The notes under the pieces: model-generated
The model's database searches: none
Told to the model about the DNA's origin: nothing
The model's input: only the letters and a program-made list of their open reading frames with translations
Assembly: GCF_003984645.1 (NCBI RefSeq)
Contig: NZ_RWKI01000015.1
Span: 48,433-112,432 of the forward strand
Length of the DNA: 64,000 bases
Source: Variovorax sp. MHTC-1
Lineage (GTDB): Bacteria; Pseudomonadota; Gammaproteobacteria; Burkholderiales; Burkholderiaceae_C
Direction of reading: 5' to 3'
Shown: positions 42,177 through 49,587 of the stretch, one piece after another
How the letters are laid out: each line of letters opens with the position of its first letter
Position numbering within the stretch: the first letter of the stretch is position 1
Made by a program: the position numbers and the translations under genes

Positions 42177-42734
42177 TTAGAGCTCCCCAAGTGCTGCACC
42201 GTTGATAGGCTTTTGCAGCCATTTCGCGATATCGCCGCCCAGAGCGTAAGTCACCACACCCACCATGCTGCAGGTGCTGCGCGGCAGCCCGAAGTACATG
42301 AACATCTGTCGTTGCGCGGTGAACCCGGCGGGGGCCTCGCCCCGGCGCTCCAACGTGCCACGCAGCTGCACGATCTTGGGGCCGCCATAGAGGCCGCCAG
42401 CGTTCGCGAGGATGTCGGTGATCTCGATCTTCAGCACAGGTGCGCCGTCGACGCTGGATGCGGGAGGCGAAAGCAGGTATTCGTATGGCGTGAGCAACTG
42501 GTCTTGCACAGACTGCTGCAACGAAGTCGGCACATCGCATGGATCGTCTGCCTTCGACAATCGGATGCCCTTGGCGGTTGTGCCATACGCGATGGCGGGC
42601 ATCACTACGGTGTTGTGCACGGCGGCAGCCGCTGGCGCTGCCTCGGGTCCCGGCGGTTGACGCGAGCCGCAAGCGGTCAATAGTGCCCCGACGATGAGCA
42701 AGGCGCTCATTTGTGCGGATGTTTGTTTGTTCAT
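42177..42734 (-). CDS. Uncharacterised lipoprotein
   Basis: I do not recognise this 185-residue protein. It has a clear lipoprotein signal (SALLIVGALLTACGS, Cys near 22), a Pro/Ala linker, then a globular part with KIEITDILANAGGLYGGPKI, a strand RGTLERRGEAPAGF and Cys residues near 66 and 155. The pattern of a strand-rich domain with an IRLSKADDPCDVP segment suggests an envelope protein, but no function can be given. ATG at 42734. It is next to the decayed end of the CDI array. Confidence 0.75.
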   Translation of the reverse strand: MNKQTSAQMSALLIVGALLTACGSRQPPGPEAAPAAAAVHNTVVMPAIAYGTTAKGIRLSKADDPCDVPTSLQQSVQDQLLTPYEYLLSPPASSVDGAPVLKIEITDILANAGGLYGGPKIVQLRGTLERRGEAPAGFTAQRQMFMYFGLPRSTCSMVGVVTYALGGDIAKWLQKPINGAALGEL

Positions 42735-43119
42735 GATCGATCCCTGTGTGGGAGCGCTGGCGCGTCCGGTATTGGCGCGGCAACTTCTGTTGCAGGATCT
42801 GCTTCAGCTCCCTCGTCCTTTTAAGCGGCGAATTCTGGTGTGCACGCCCGCTGTTTTGGGCCGTGCCCGAAGAATCACCACGCTTTCGTGACTGAATGCG
42901 CGGCCGTCGACGAGTCGTGGTGATTGTCTTAAGTCGTTCGTGCTAACGCACTGATTTGCCCGGCGCGGCGCTCGGTGAGGAAGGACATCTGATGCTGCGA
43001 TGGACGAGGGTGACCTGCGCGAGACGCCCGGAGAGAATGCGTCTCCCCCGGGGCGCAGGACGGAATACTTTGAGTCTTGATGAGGGTCCCGACAGGCAGG
43101 TTCTTCACGTGGGCCGCCC
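42735..43119. other. Gene-free stretch at the end of the CDI array
   Basis: I see no supported gene here. On the minus strand a frame runs through it from the cdiA fragment, but the residues look random. It holds an inverted repeat GAGACGC/GCGTCTC at 43021-43045 with an 11-base loop, a possible terminator for the array. It has no recognisable cdiA homology. Confidence 0.5.
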
Positions 43120-43972
43120 TTGACCGTGTCGCCGGCCACCTGCTCGCCTCTCATGTTGAGGTCGCCCGCCGCTCTTGATTTTTTTTGTGTCGGTCGCGGT
43201 GACGAGGGTGTTGTCGTAGCGAACTTCGTTGCCGATCGACTTGCCCTGGTTGCTGCCGGCGTTGGCTTGGAGGTGTTCCAGTCTTTCACCAGGGCACCCG
43301 TGCTCGTGGCGTCGCCCGTACGCACCGATGGGTCTCCGGCCAGTCCCGAGATGCCCGACTTCGTTGTGCTGGTCTGGCTGCCGCTGGCGCTACCCACACC
43401 GGCGCTGCCGCCCGGGCGCGCATTGCTCTGCGCATTGGCTGCCGCCTTCTTGTCCGCATCGGTCGTGGCCGTGCTCTGACCCCCCGCCGCAAACCCCACG
43501 CTGCCGCTCACCGAGTAGCTGCTGCCCTTCGAGGTGCTGTGGTTCTGGATGTCGCTGGTCGCGAGGCTGGCAGTCTGGAAGCGGTTCTTGTCCGCATCGA
43601 TGGCCGCCTGGGTGCTGGAGATCACCCCGCCCTTCAGATCGGTGCGGCCCGCCACATTGACGTTGAAGCCCCCGTCCCCGGCCTTGATGCCCGACTGCTC
43701 CTTGACGCTGGTGAAGTCGCCATTGGCCTTGGCACTCGCGGCACTGCCGCCCACGGTGCTGACGCCGTAGCAGATCGGCGGAATGCACAGGCTCACGTTC
43801 AGGCCCGAGCTGCTTTGCTTCGATGTCTGGGTGCTGGTGTCCTGCAGGCTCTCGATGTTGAGGTTGCCGCCGATGTCGGCCTTGACCGTGTCGCTGGCCA
43901 CCTGCGCGCCTCGCAGGTTGAGGTCGCCGCCGCTCTTGATCTTGAGGGTGTCGGTGGCGGTGACGAGGGTGT
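43120..43972 (-). pseudogene. cdiA fragment, rearranged and decayed
   Basis: A copied piece of the cdiA pre-toxin region. From 43972 it reads TLVTATDTLKIKSGGDLNLR, then SDTVKADIGGNLNIESLQD, then a version that differs from the main cdiA (VSTVGGSAASAKANGDFTSV; SSYSVSGSVGFAAGG). Near 43265 it is joined out of frame to a second copy of the same upstream segment (bases matching NQGKSIGNEVRYDNT and DLNMRGEQVAGDTVKGG) and then fades near 43120. There is no toxin, no start signal and no DUF637-like part, so it cannot make a working protein. It probably marks an old module boundary or a different cdiA allele. The junction at 43972 is the same as at 51778. Confidence 0.75.
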
Positions 43973-44088
43973 TTAGCGCATGTGCCGCAACGTGCCTTCG
44001 AATAGCTCGCCCGTATCAAACTTCCTTGAAAACACGGAGCGCGGTGGAGACATCGGATAGAACGCCACGGGCGTTCAGATCGAAAAAT

Positions 44089-44538
44089 TCACACCCCCAC
44101 GTTTCGCTTCAATCTAGAAATCCTCTGACGAACACCCTGCGCCCAACTTTTTCTAATAACCAAATCCTTCAATACATCGTCGAGTGCTGGAATTTCTCTC
44201 GCGCTGTCACCAATCCAGTCCAATGCTTTTGAAGCCCAGTAGTCTGACCCAGGGTAATTTAACGCACTAGACAACAACAACGCTTCCGGGAATTTTTCGC
44301 GCCATTTTGAGACGACGGGAAATTGCTCAATATTTTTATAAAGCCATGCGCGACTGTATTCAAGGAGCGGCAGCAAAAAAGCACAGTCGCCGTGATTTTC
44401 GATTAATTTGACTCTTCCGCTCACTCTAATTGCCCATCCGTCGAGCGAATGAACACCCAGCCAAACCTTGCCTTGCCCCATTTCCGCAATCCACCACCAC
44501 GGAGGCTCGGCAATCTCAGTAGAAAAGAAGCTAATCAT
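44089..44538 (-). CDS. Immunity protein for type-43-like toxin, copy A (toxin lost)
   Basis: A 149-residue protein starting MISFFSTEIAEPPWWWIAEM, followed by a VWLGVHSLDGWAIRVSGRVK strand pair and an ENHGDCAFLLPLLEYSRAWL segment, ending SRLKRNVGV. It is almost the same as the protein at 51894-52343 (six differences by eye). Upstream lies only the last 30 or so codons of the type-43-like toxin, so this copy has lost its toxin. ATG at 44538 sits next to the end of that remnant. The gene is AT-rich compared with the cdiA copies. Immunity function is inferred from its place after the toxin in the other copy. Confidence 0.7.
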   Translation of the reverse strand: MISFFSTEIAEPPWWWIAEMGQGKVWLGVHSLDGWAIRVSGRVKLIENHGDCAFLLPLLEYSRAWLYKNIEQFPVVSKWREKFPEALLLSSALNYPGSDYWASKALDWIGDSAREIPALDDVLKDLVIRKSWAQGVRQRISRLKRNVGV

Positions 44539-45170
44539 CAATACCCCACGATGGTCCACAGGCCTATTCACTCGACTACTTAGCCATTTTTGAAAATCTG
44601 CTCGAATTTCCGGCGTCCAATTCTGCCCAGCTTCTAGGCGTCGTAGCCGGCCTTCAGCGCCAGCGCACCCTGCAAGCGGCTGTCGTCCGTGTTCTTCGAC
44701 TCCTGCGCCATGTCGTAGGCGCGCGTGATGGCGCCGCCGACCGTGCCGGTCAGCTGGGCGCCGATGGTGTGGTTCTTGACTTCCGCGCTGTGCGTGCTGC
44801 GGCCGCTGGAGGTGGCGGCGTTCAGGTTCACTGCGTTGCCGGAGAGCGTGACCTTGTCTTTCGCCAGCAGGTCCGCGCCTTCGGTCGTGATGTTGCCTTG
44901 GCCCGACCCGCTGTACTTGGAATCCAGCCCGGCCACCATCGTGAGGTTGCCGCCGTTGGCGCTGAGCAGGCTGGTAACGGCGGTGCTGGAATCCCCGGTG
45001 CCGTTCTCCGTCCCTCTGACGTTCGCGTACGCCGTGTGCCGCGGCGCCAGGCCGGGCTGGAATCCGAAGGTCTTGTTCGCGTGGGTGCCGACGGAGCTGG
45101 AGCCAATGCTGCGGACGTCCTCTGCGGGAGCATTGGCGCGAGGCGCTTCCGATTATTTCCCAGAAGCCAA
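44539..45170 (-). pseudogene. cdiA fragment joined to the tail of the type-43-like toxin
   Basis: From about 45170 the bases match the cdiA FHA-2 region: VGTHANKTFGFQPGLAPRHT, then STAVTSLLSANGGNLTMVAG and THSAEVKNHTIGAQLTGTVG, to DSRLQGALALKAGYDA. There the frame hits a stop at 44634-44636, and sequence switches to the toxin tail GQNWTPEIRADFQKWLSSRV at 44539-44633. In the main cdiA the same place reads GYDAYKLATDG. So one recombination joined the middle of cdiA to the last 30 codons of the toxin. No intact product is expected. Confidence 0.8.
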
Positions 45171-45425
45171 GCCGGCCTCTTCCAACTGTCGAACAGGGTT
45201 CCAATTAGTAGATGACGGCAAATATTCACTCCACCATTTCATCCCGCCATTCACCCATTTTTCGCGCAAAACGGAATGAGAAACTTCAGAATCATCATAT
45301 CCAAACTCTGTCCCGCAACATGGACAGATGCTATACGTGGCGCATCCAAAACTGTCATATGGAGCCTCATTAAGGTCTGGATAACCACATACAGGACACA
45401 TAAATGACGATGATTTATTGAGCAT
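45153..45425 (-). CDS. CPCC cysteine-rich immunity protein, copy A
   Basis: A 90-residue protein with two Cys pairs: CPVCGYPDLNEAPYD and ICPCCGTEFGYDD, a likely zinc-binding ribbon, then a WVNGGMKWWSEYLPS segment. ATG at 45425 overlaps the stop of the upstream toxin gene by 11 bp (shared AATGCTCAATAA), the usual sign of a toxin/immunity pair, so this is the probable antidote of the 45415 toxin. A second copy at 53457-53729 differs at one residue by eye. CPCC-type proteins recur beside polymorphic toxins; direct evidence of immunity is not in the sequence. Confidence 0.75.
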   Translation of the reverse strand: MLNKSSSFMCPVCGYPDLNEAPYDSFGCATYSICPCCGTEFGYDDSEVSHSVLREKWVNGGMKWWSEYLPSSTNWNPVRQLEEAGLASGK

Positions 45426-47812
45426 TGAAATAGTCCAAATTAGATCCCTTTCCGTGCACTGCCGGATCGGGCTTGTAGTATGTCCGAATGACCCCGCTAC
45501 CAGAGACCACGCCAAACTCACCGGTTGACGGATTGAAGCGAACAATGTCTCCGTTCGCCCTCACCTTCTCAAGCACTCCAGGAGACCTAGAATTCCCCAA
45601 GAATACCGCCGCTTGAGCCTGATATTCTCGCGCGCTCTTCGCGCCAAAATCTCCCCCGTGGCGTGCAAAGTGATCCTGAAGCTTGGCTTGATCCCCAAAT
45701 TTTGAGCCAATTTCAACCCCTTTGGCCGTTTTAGTTGCTGAAGCGGCTTCCAATGCCAACTGATCCGCCGTCTTTATCACACCTCCAACGCGCTTGATGC
45801 TTCCAACTCCCATCGGCAGGTTTGCCAGCACCTCGCCACCGATCTTGCCGATGGCATAAGCATCCCCGCGCTCGTAGGCAGAGGCAAGCTGCTCGCGTTG
45901 TGATTCGTTTGCCGCGCTGAGGACTTGCGCCAGGAGCGTGGGATCCGCGAGAGCCATGGCGCTTCCCACAAACTCCGACACGCGCTCGCCGGCTTTGGCG
46001 TCGCCTTGTCCGGCCAGCACCAGTGTGCCGATTCCATCGGCGAGCGCCTCTAGCCCTTCGGCCGTCGCTTGCGCGAAACCTGCCGCGAGGCCGGCCGTCT
46101 TGCCGGCGGTAGAGAGAGTCCCGTCGGCCTGCGCCTGCGTGTGCAGGCGCTCGAGCTGCGCCGTAACGCTGGCTTCGCTGAGCCCCAAACGGATGATGTC
46201 CGCGTAGGCGGAGCGAACTTCAGCTTGCTTCGACGTGCAATCTGCACTTAGTTGATTCGCGCAGGCGTTCGCCAATTCGCGGTCACGCTGCGCGCTCAGC
46301 GCGTCGAGCTGTCGGACGGTTTCGCAAGCCTCCTTGTTTCCACCGTCGCACTGCTGCTGAGCAACGATCTTCTTCTCGATCTCATCGTGCTTGAGGTAGT
46401 TGTGCACCGTCGCGTTGTTGGCCACGGTGGCACCCAGGCCCGCATTGCCGCCTGCCGCGCCGATCGTTGCACCCAGCAGCGTCGATCCGGCCGTGAGCAT
46501 CGCGTCAAACTCTGCTTTTTTTTGCGCGCTCTGCTCCGGGGTCAGCGCAGGGTCGTCATAGTCATAGCCGTTCCTCTTCAGATAGTCGGCCATCACCGGC
46601 AACAGCGCTTCATTGAGTACACCCGCCGTGGCCCCCACCAGCGCGCTGCCGTCGCTGACCGTGGCCTGGATGACCCCCGCCAGCCCATGCAGGACGATCT
46701 TCTCGGTCGAGCCGTCCGCCCATGCAGTGACCACCCTTGGCGCCTCGCCTGCGGCTGTGGCCCGCTGGTTCTCCTGCTCCTGCGCCTGCCGATTCAGCGA
46801 CTGGCTCACATCCCCGATGACGTTGTCGATCACGCTGCCCACCAGCTGCGCTGCACGCTGCCGATCCTGCGCTTCCTGCTGCAGCCTGGGGATCTCCTTG
46901 GCCTGCTGCAGGGTCAGCGTGTTGACCAGCGCGCCGTTGGCCGTCTCCGGGTCTCGGGTGGTGAGGGTTGCGACGTTGGTGTTGCTCTTGTCATCGACCT
47001 CCTTGACGCCGGTGCCCACGATCTTGATGGTGCCCGGGCTGATGACGCTCAGCGTCTGGCTGGTCTGGTTGTTGTTGCCGGGCAGGCCCCTGCCGCCGTT
47101 GAGGTTGGCCAGCGCGGTGTTGGTCACGCTGCGCGCGGCGTTGGTGGCGGCGCTGGTTCCGGCGCTGTAGGCGTTCGCACCCGAACTGACGCTCACGCTG
47201 ACGCTCGTGCTGCTCGAGTTCGTTCGCTGCTTGTTCTCCAGGTCGCTGGTGGTCAGGCTGCCGGTGGTGAAGCTGTTCTTGTCGATGGGCGCGGTGCTGG
47301 TGATGGCGCCGCCCTTCAAGTCGGTGTTGCCCTTGACGGTGATGTCGAAGCCGCCATTGCCTGCAACGATGCCGCTCTGGCCGGTGGCGCTGCGGTAGTT
47401 GTGGTTGACTCTCTGCTTGGAGTAGTCGACCGTGGCCGAGACGTACTCGCCGTAGCAGATGGGCGGGATGCACAGGCTGACGTTGACGCCGCCGCTGCTT
47501 TGCTGGCTCGCGTAGTTGGTGATGTCCTGCAGGCTCTCGATGTTGAGGTTGCCGCCGATGTCGGCCTTGACCGTGTCGCCGGCCACCTGCGCGCCTCGCA
47601 GGTTGAGGTCGCCGCCGCTCTTGATCTTGAGGGTGTCGGTGGCGGTGACGAGGGTGTTGTCGTAGCGGACCTCGCTGCCGATCGACTTGCCCTGGTTGCT
47701 GCCGGCGTTGACCTGGATGCTGAAGCCGTTCTGCGAGCCGAAGCCGAAGGTGACGCCGCCGCCGAAGGAACGGCCGGAGCTGTTGCCCGCGGTGGCGGCG
47801 GTGTTCTCCCTT
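45415..47812 (-). CDS. Displaced CdiA C-terminal module with probable BECR-type nuclease toxin
   Basis: The frame is open from the join at about 47812 (ENTAATAGNSSGRSFGGGVT) and matches the end of cdiA: FHA-2 segment, DUF637-like part (ADGSTEKIVLHGLAGVIQ) and the ATVANNATVHNYLKH boundary near 46400. After this it is unique: a helical entry region, then a toxin tip KLQDHFARHGGDFGAKSA, RANGDIVRFNPSTGEFGVVS and VIRTYYKPDP, resembling BECR-fold ribonuclease tips. An internal ATG/GTG could start it (GTG at 47586), but no signal or export region exists, so it is a silent module or donor for cdiA. The overlapping CPCC gene is its immunity. Confidence 0.7.
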
Positions 47813-47833
47813 GAATTGATCCGGGAGTCATCG

Positions 47834-48089
47834 CTAAGCCGATGGCTGAACGAGACCCCGGAGATAGGTAAAGCGGCCTGCCTTCAAATCGGCGTGCAAC
47901 TCTTTGCCAAGCTCAAACTAAAGGGTCGATAGGCACCCCCTCCTCGCACAGGTAATCGCATAAGGTCTCCAGAGCAAGCCGACTTTCCCCATGAAGCGCG
48001 TACCTTCGCACGAAATCTACCGACTCGGCATCGAGCCTGCGACGAAACGCTTCAGCTATTTGGTCAATCTGAACAGCAAGGGTGGTCAT
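47834..48089 (-). CDS. Small MafI-like immunity ORF, possibly frameshifted
   Basis: ATG at 48089 gives a 58-residue product to the TGA at 47913-47915: MTTLAVQIDQIAEAFRRRLD, then VDFVRRYALHGESRLALETL, then CDYLCEEGVPIDPLV. The GESRLALETLCDYLCEEGVP core resembles MafI-family immunity proteins. In the +1 frame the sequence goes on as FELGKELHADLKAGRFTYL to a TAG at 47834, which would fit the family end, so one base may have been lost or gained near 47915. It lies just before the cdiA copy that starts at 47812. No toxin partner is visible. The call is from pattern only. Confidence 0.4.
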
Positions 48090-48190
48090 CTAAGAGGCCA
48101 AACGACTGATGGAACACCGTCGGAAGGCTTCGTTGATCACGCCGATCCGACTCATGCAACTTGCATAAGCAGCGCCAGGGGGGTCGCCGA

Positions 48191-48499
48191 TCAAATGGGT
48201 TTTTCACCCTCAAACAAGGTCACAACCGATCCATCTTCAAAGTAGCTTCTGAATGCGTAGGCTGCCTCCGCAAGTCGGGCTGCAGAAGACTTGTCATTCA
48301 GCCTGAGCAGCACAAGTGACGCACCATTTTCGAGTCCGGCCTGGCTCGCAATTTCCCGCTCCACTTCCTGCAACGGCTTCGCAGAGGACAGAAGAAAGGA
48401 GTTGGCAAACAAATCCGTTCGATCTGATCTCATCTGGGCAATCTTCCGATCTGTTTCGTCCACCTGAGTTGCGCAATAACAAAAAATATCCACCGCCAT
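48191..48499 (-). CDS. Small protein of unknown function in the CDI cargo region
   Basis: A 102-residue product from ATG 48499 (MAVDIFCYCATQVDETDRKI), with a GAGG 8 bases upstream. It continues LFANSFLLSSAKPLQEVERE and ends YFEDGSVVTLFEGEKPI. The frame is open further up to 48643 but that part overlaps the SGNH gene, so the shorter start is preferred. I do not recognise it; as an AT-rich small ORF after a toxin/immunity pair it may be another immunity protein. Confidence 0.5.
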   Translation of the reverse strand: MAVDIFCYCATQVDETDRKIAQMRSDRTDLFANSFLLSSAKPLQEVEREIASQAGLENGASLVLLRLNDKSSAARLAEAAYAFRSYFEDGSVVTLFEGEKPI

Positions 48500-48554
48500 C
48501 AACAGGACCTCAGCTGTGCAGCTTAAACACTCCGATCGATTATCGGACGCCCAA

Positions 48555-49163
48555 TCACCCCAGACAATTACGCTTAAATGACGTTGCAACTGCCTGCGCG
48601 ATCCGGCGTCCTCCAAGCATCGATGGTTCAATATTTTTAACAAAATCTTCTGGGACGGAACACACAGTCCGCAAATCCAAAATTTCTACATGATTGGCGA
48701 GTGCAATCTTTGTTATTCGATCATTGAAAAAAGATAGGGCACTGCTCACGCGGCGTTGGTAGTCTTCGTCGGCAAAACTCCCTTCGTAGATCGTGCAGAC
48801 GCTCATACGAGACACCATCTTTAGACACCTGGAAACAATTAAATTGTAGGTAGCCTCAAAGGAGTTACCGATATTTGAAAAAATTCGAAGCACGTCCGCA
48901 GAAGAGGCGACAGGAGTATCGAGAAGCGCAGCGTGTAGTAGCGCATCATTGCCACCGACGCTCAAGAACAATTGCGCGGACCTGGAATCAAAGTTTTTCT
49001 GTTGCGCGAGGACATCCGCCGTAGTCGCACCGTCAGCTGCCAGCATAGAAATTCGTGTATGCGGCAGCATTTCTTGAAGATGATCCTTGACGCTCTGGCC
49101 CACAGCAACATGCATACGATTATCAAAAATCGAATCGCCCAGCAATACGACTTCACTACTCAT
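48555..49163 (-). CDS. SGNH/GDSL-family hydrolase in the CDI cargo region
   Basis: A 202-residue SGNH hydrolase: block I VVLLGDSIFDNRMHV, block II Gly in LAADGATTADVLAQ and block III LSVGGNDALL. The usual DxxH of block V is not seen; instead the C terminus reads IEPSMLGGRRIAQAV, so the family is an unusual one or the catalytic His is replaced. ATG at 49163 overlaps the end of the immunity gene (49156) by 8 bp. No signal peptide. It is odd cargo between toxin modules; it may modify envelope glycans or lipids, but this is inference. Confidence 0.75.
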   Translation of the reverse strand: MSSEVVLLGDSIFDNRMHVAVGQSVKDHLQEMLPHTRISMLAADGATTADVLAQQKNFDSRSAQLFLSVGGNDALLHAALLDTPVASSADVLRIFSNIGNSFEATYNLIVSRCLKMVSRMSVCTIYEGSFADEDYQRRVSSALSFFNDRITKIALANHVEILDLRTVCSVPEDFVKNIEPSMLGGRRIAQAVATSFKRNCLG

Positions 49164-49587
49164 GCTCGTACCCTGCAAGAGGAAAGACCTTGAGTATATT
49201 TGCCATTGCGAACATCACTTCATCGCTCGGCGTCCAGATTTCCACGCCCTCGAGGCCCAGCATCAATGATTTTGCCTTGTCTTTTCTGGCAACCCCTCCT
49301 TCTTTGTCACGGAATTCGATACGACGATCGATGTCTGCTAGCGCAATTGTCTTCAGCCCGTTCTCACCACTGGAAATAACCTCCCTTGTGGTAATCAAGG
49401 TCCACAGCTGCGTTGAGGCCTTCGCTAAGAGCAGTGGCTTGCCATCGATCTTTCGGTCTGCCGGAAGTAGCTCAGAAGTCGAAGGCAAGTCATTTATCAA
49501 ATGACAATAAGGGAGCGATGAGAAGCGCTGCAGGCGCGCGCGATGCAAGATTCGGTTCTCATGCCATTCATCAATCTTAGTAAACAA
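49156..49587 (-). CDS. Probable immunity protein for the 49577 toxin (TTG start)
   Basis: A 143-residue product from TTG 49587, 9 bases after AGGAG (AGGAGATTACTTCA). This start overlaps the upstream toxin stop by 11 bp, the same spacing as the CPCC pair; the next in-frame ATG upstream (49677) would overlap by 100 bp and is less likely. The protein reads FTKIDEWHENRILHRARLQ early and LPADRKIDGKPLLLAKASTQ, VEIWTPSDEVMFAMANILK later. I do not recognise a family. The place right after the toxin makes immunity the most likely role. Confidence 0.62.
   Translation of the reverse strand: MFTKIDEWHENRILHRARLQRFSSLPYCHLINDLPSTSELLPADRKIDGKPLLLAKASTQLWTLITTREVISSGENGLKTIALADIDRRIEFRDKEGGVARKDKAKSLMLGLEGVEIWTPSDEVMFAMANILKVFPLAGYEHE

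Noticed and set aside
42804..43119. C-terminal extension of the cdiA fragment as a possible toxin
   Set aside because: Residues after the second out-of-frame join look random and no immunity gene overlaps the end.
47991..48245. An 84-codon + strand ORF in the CDI cargo region
   Set aside because: No ribosome site, opposite strand to all neighbours, and it overlaps the better MafI-like ORF on the minus strand.
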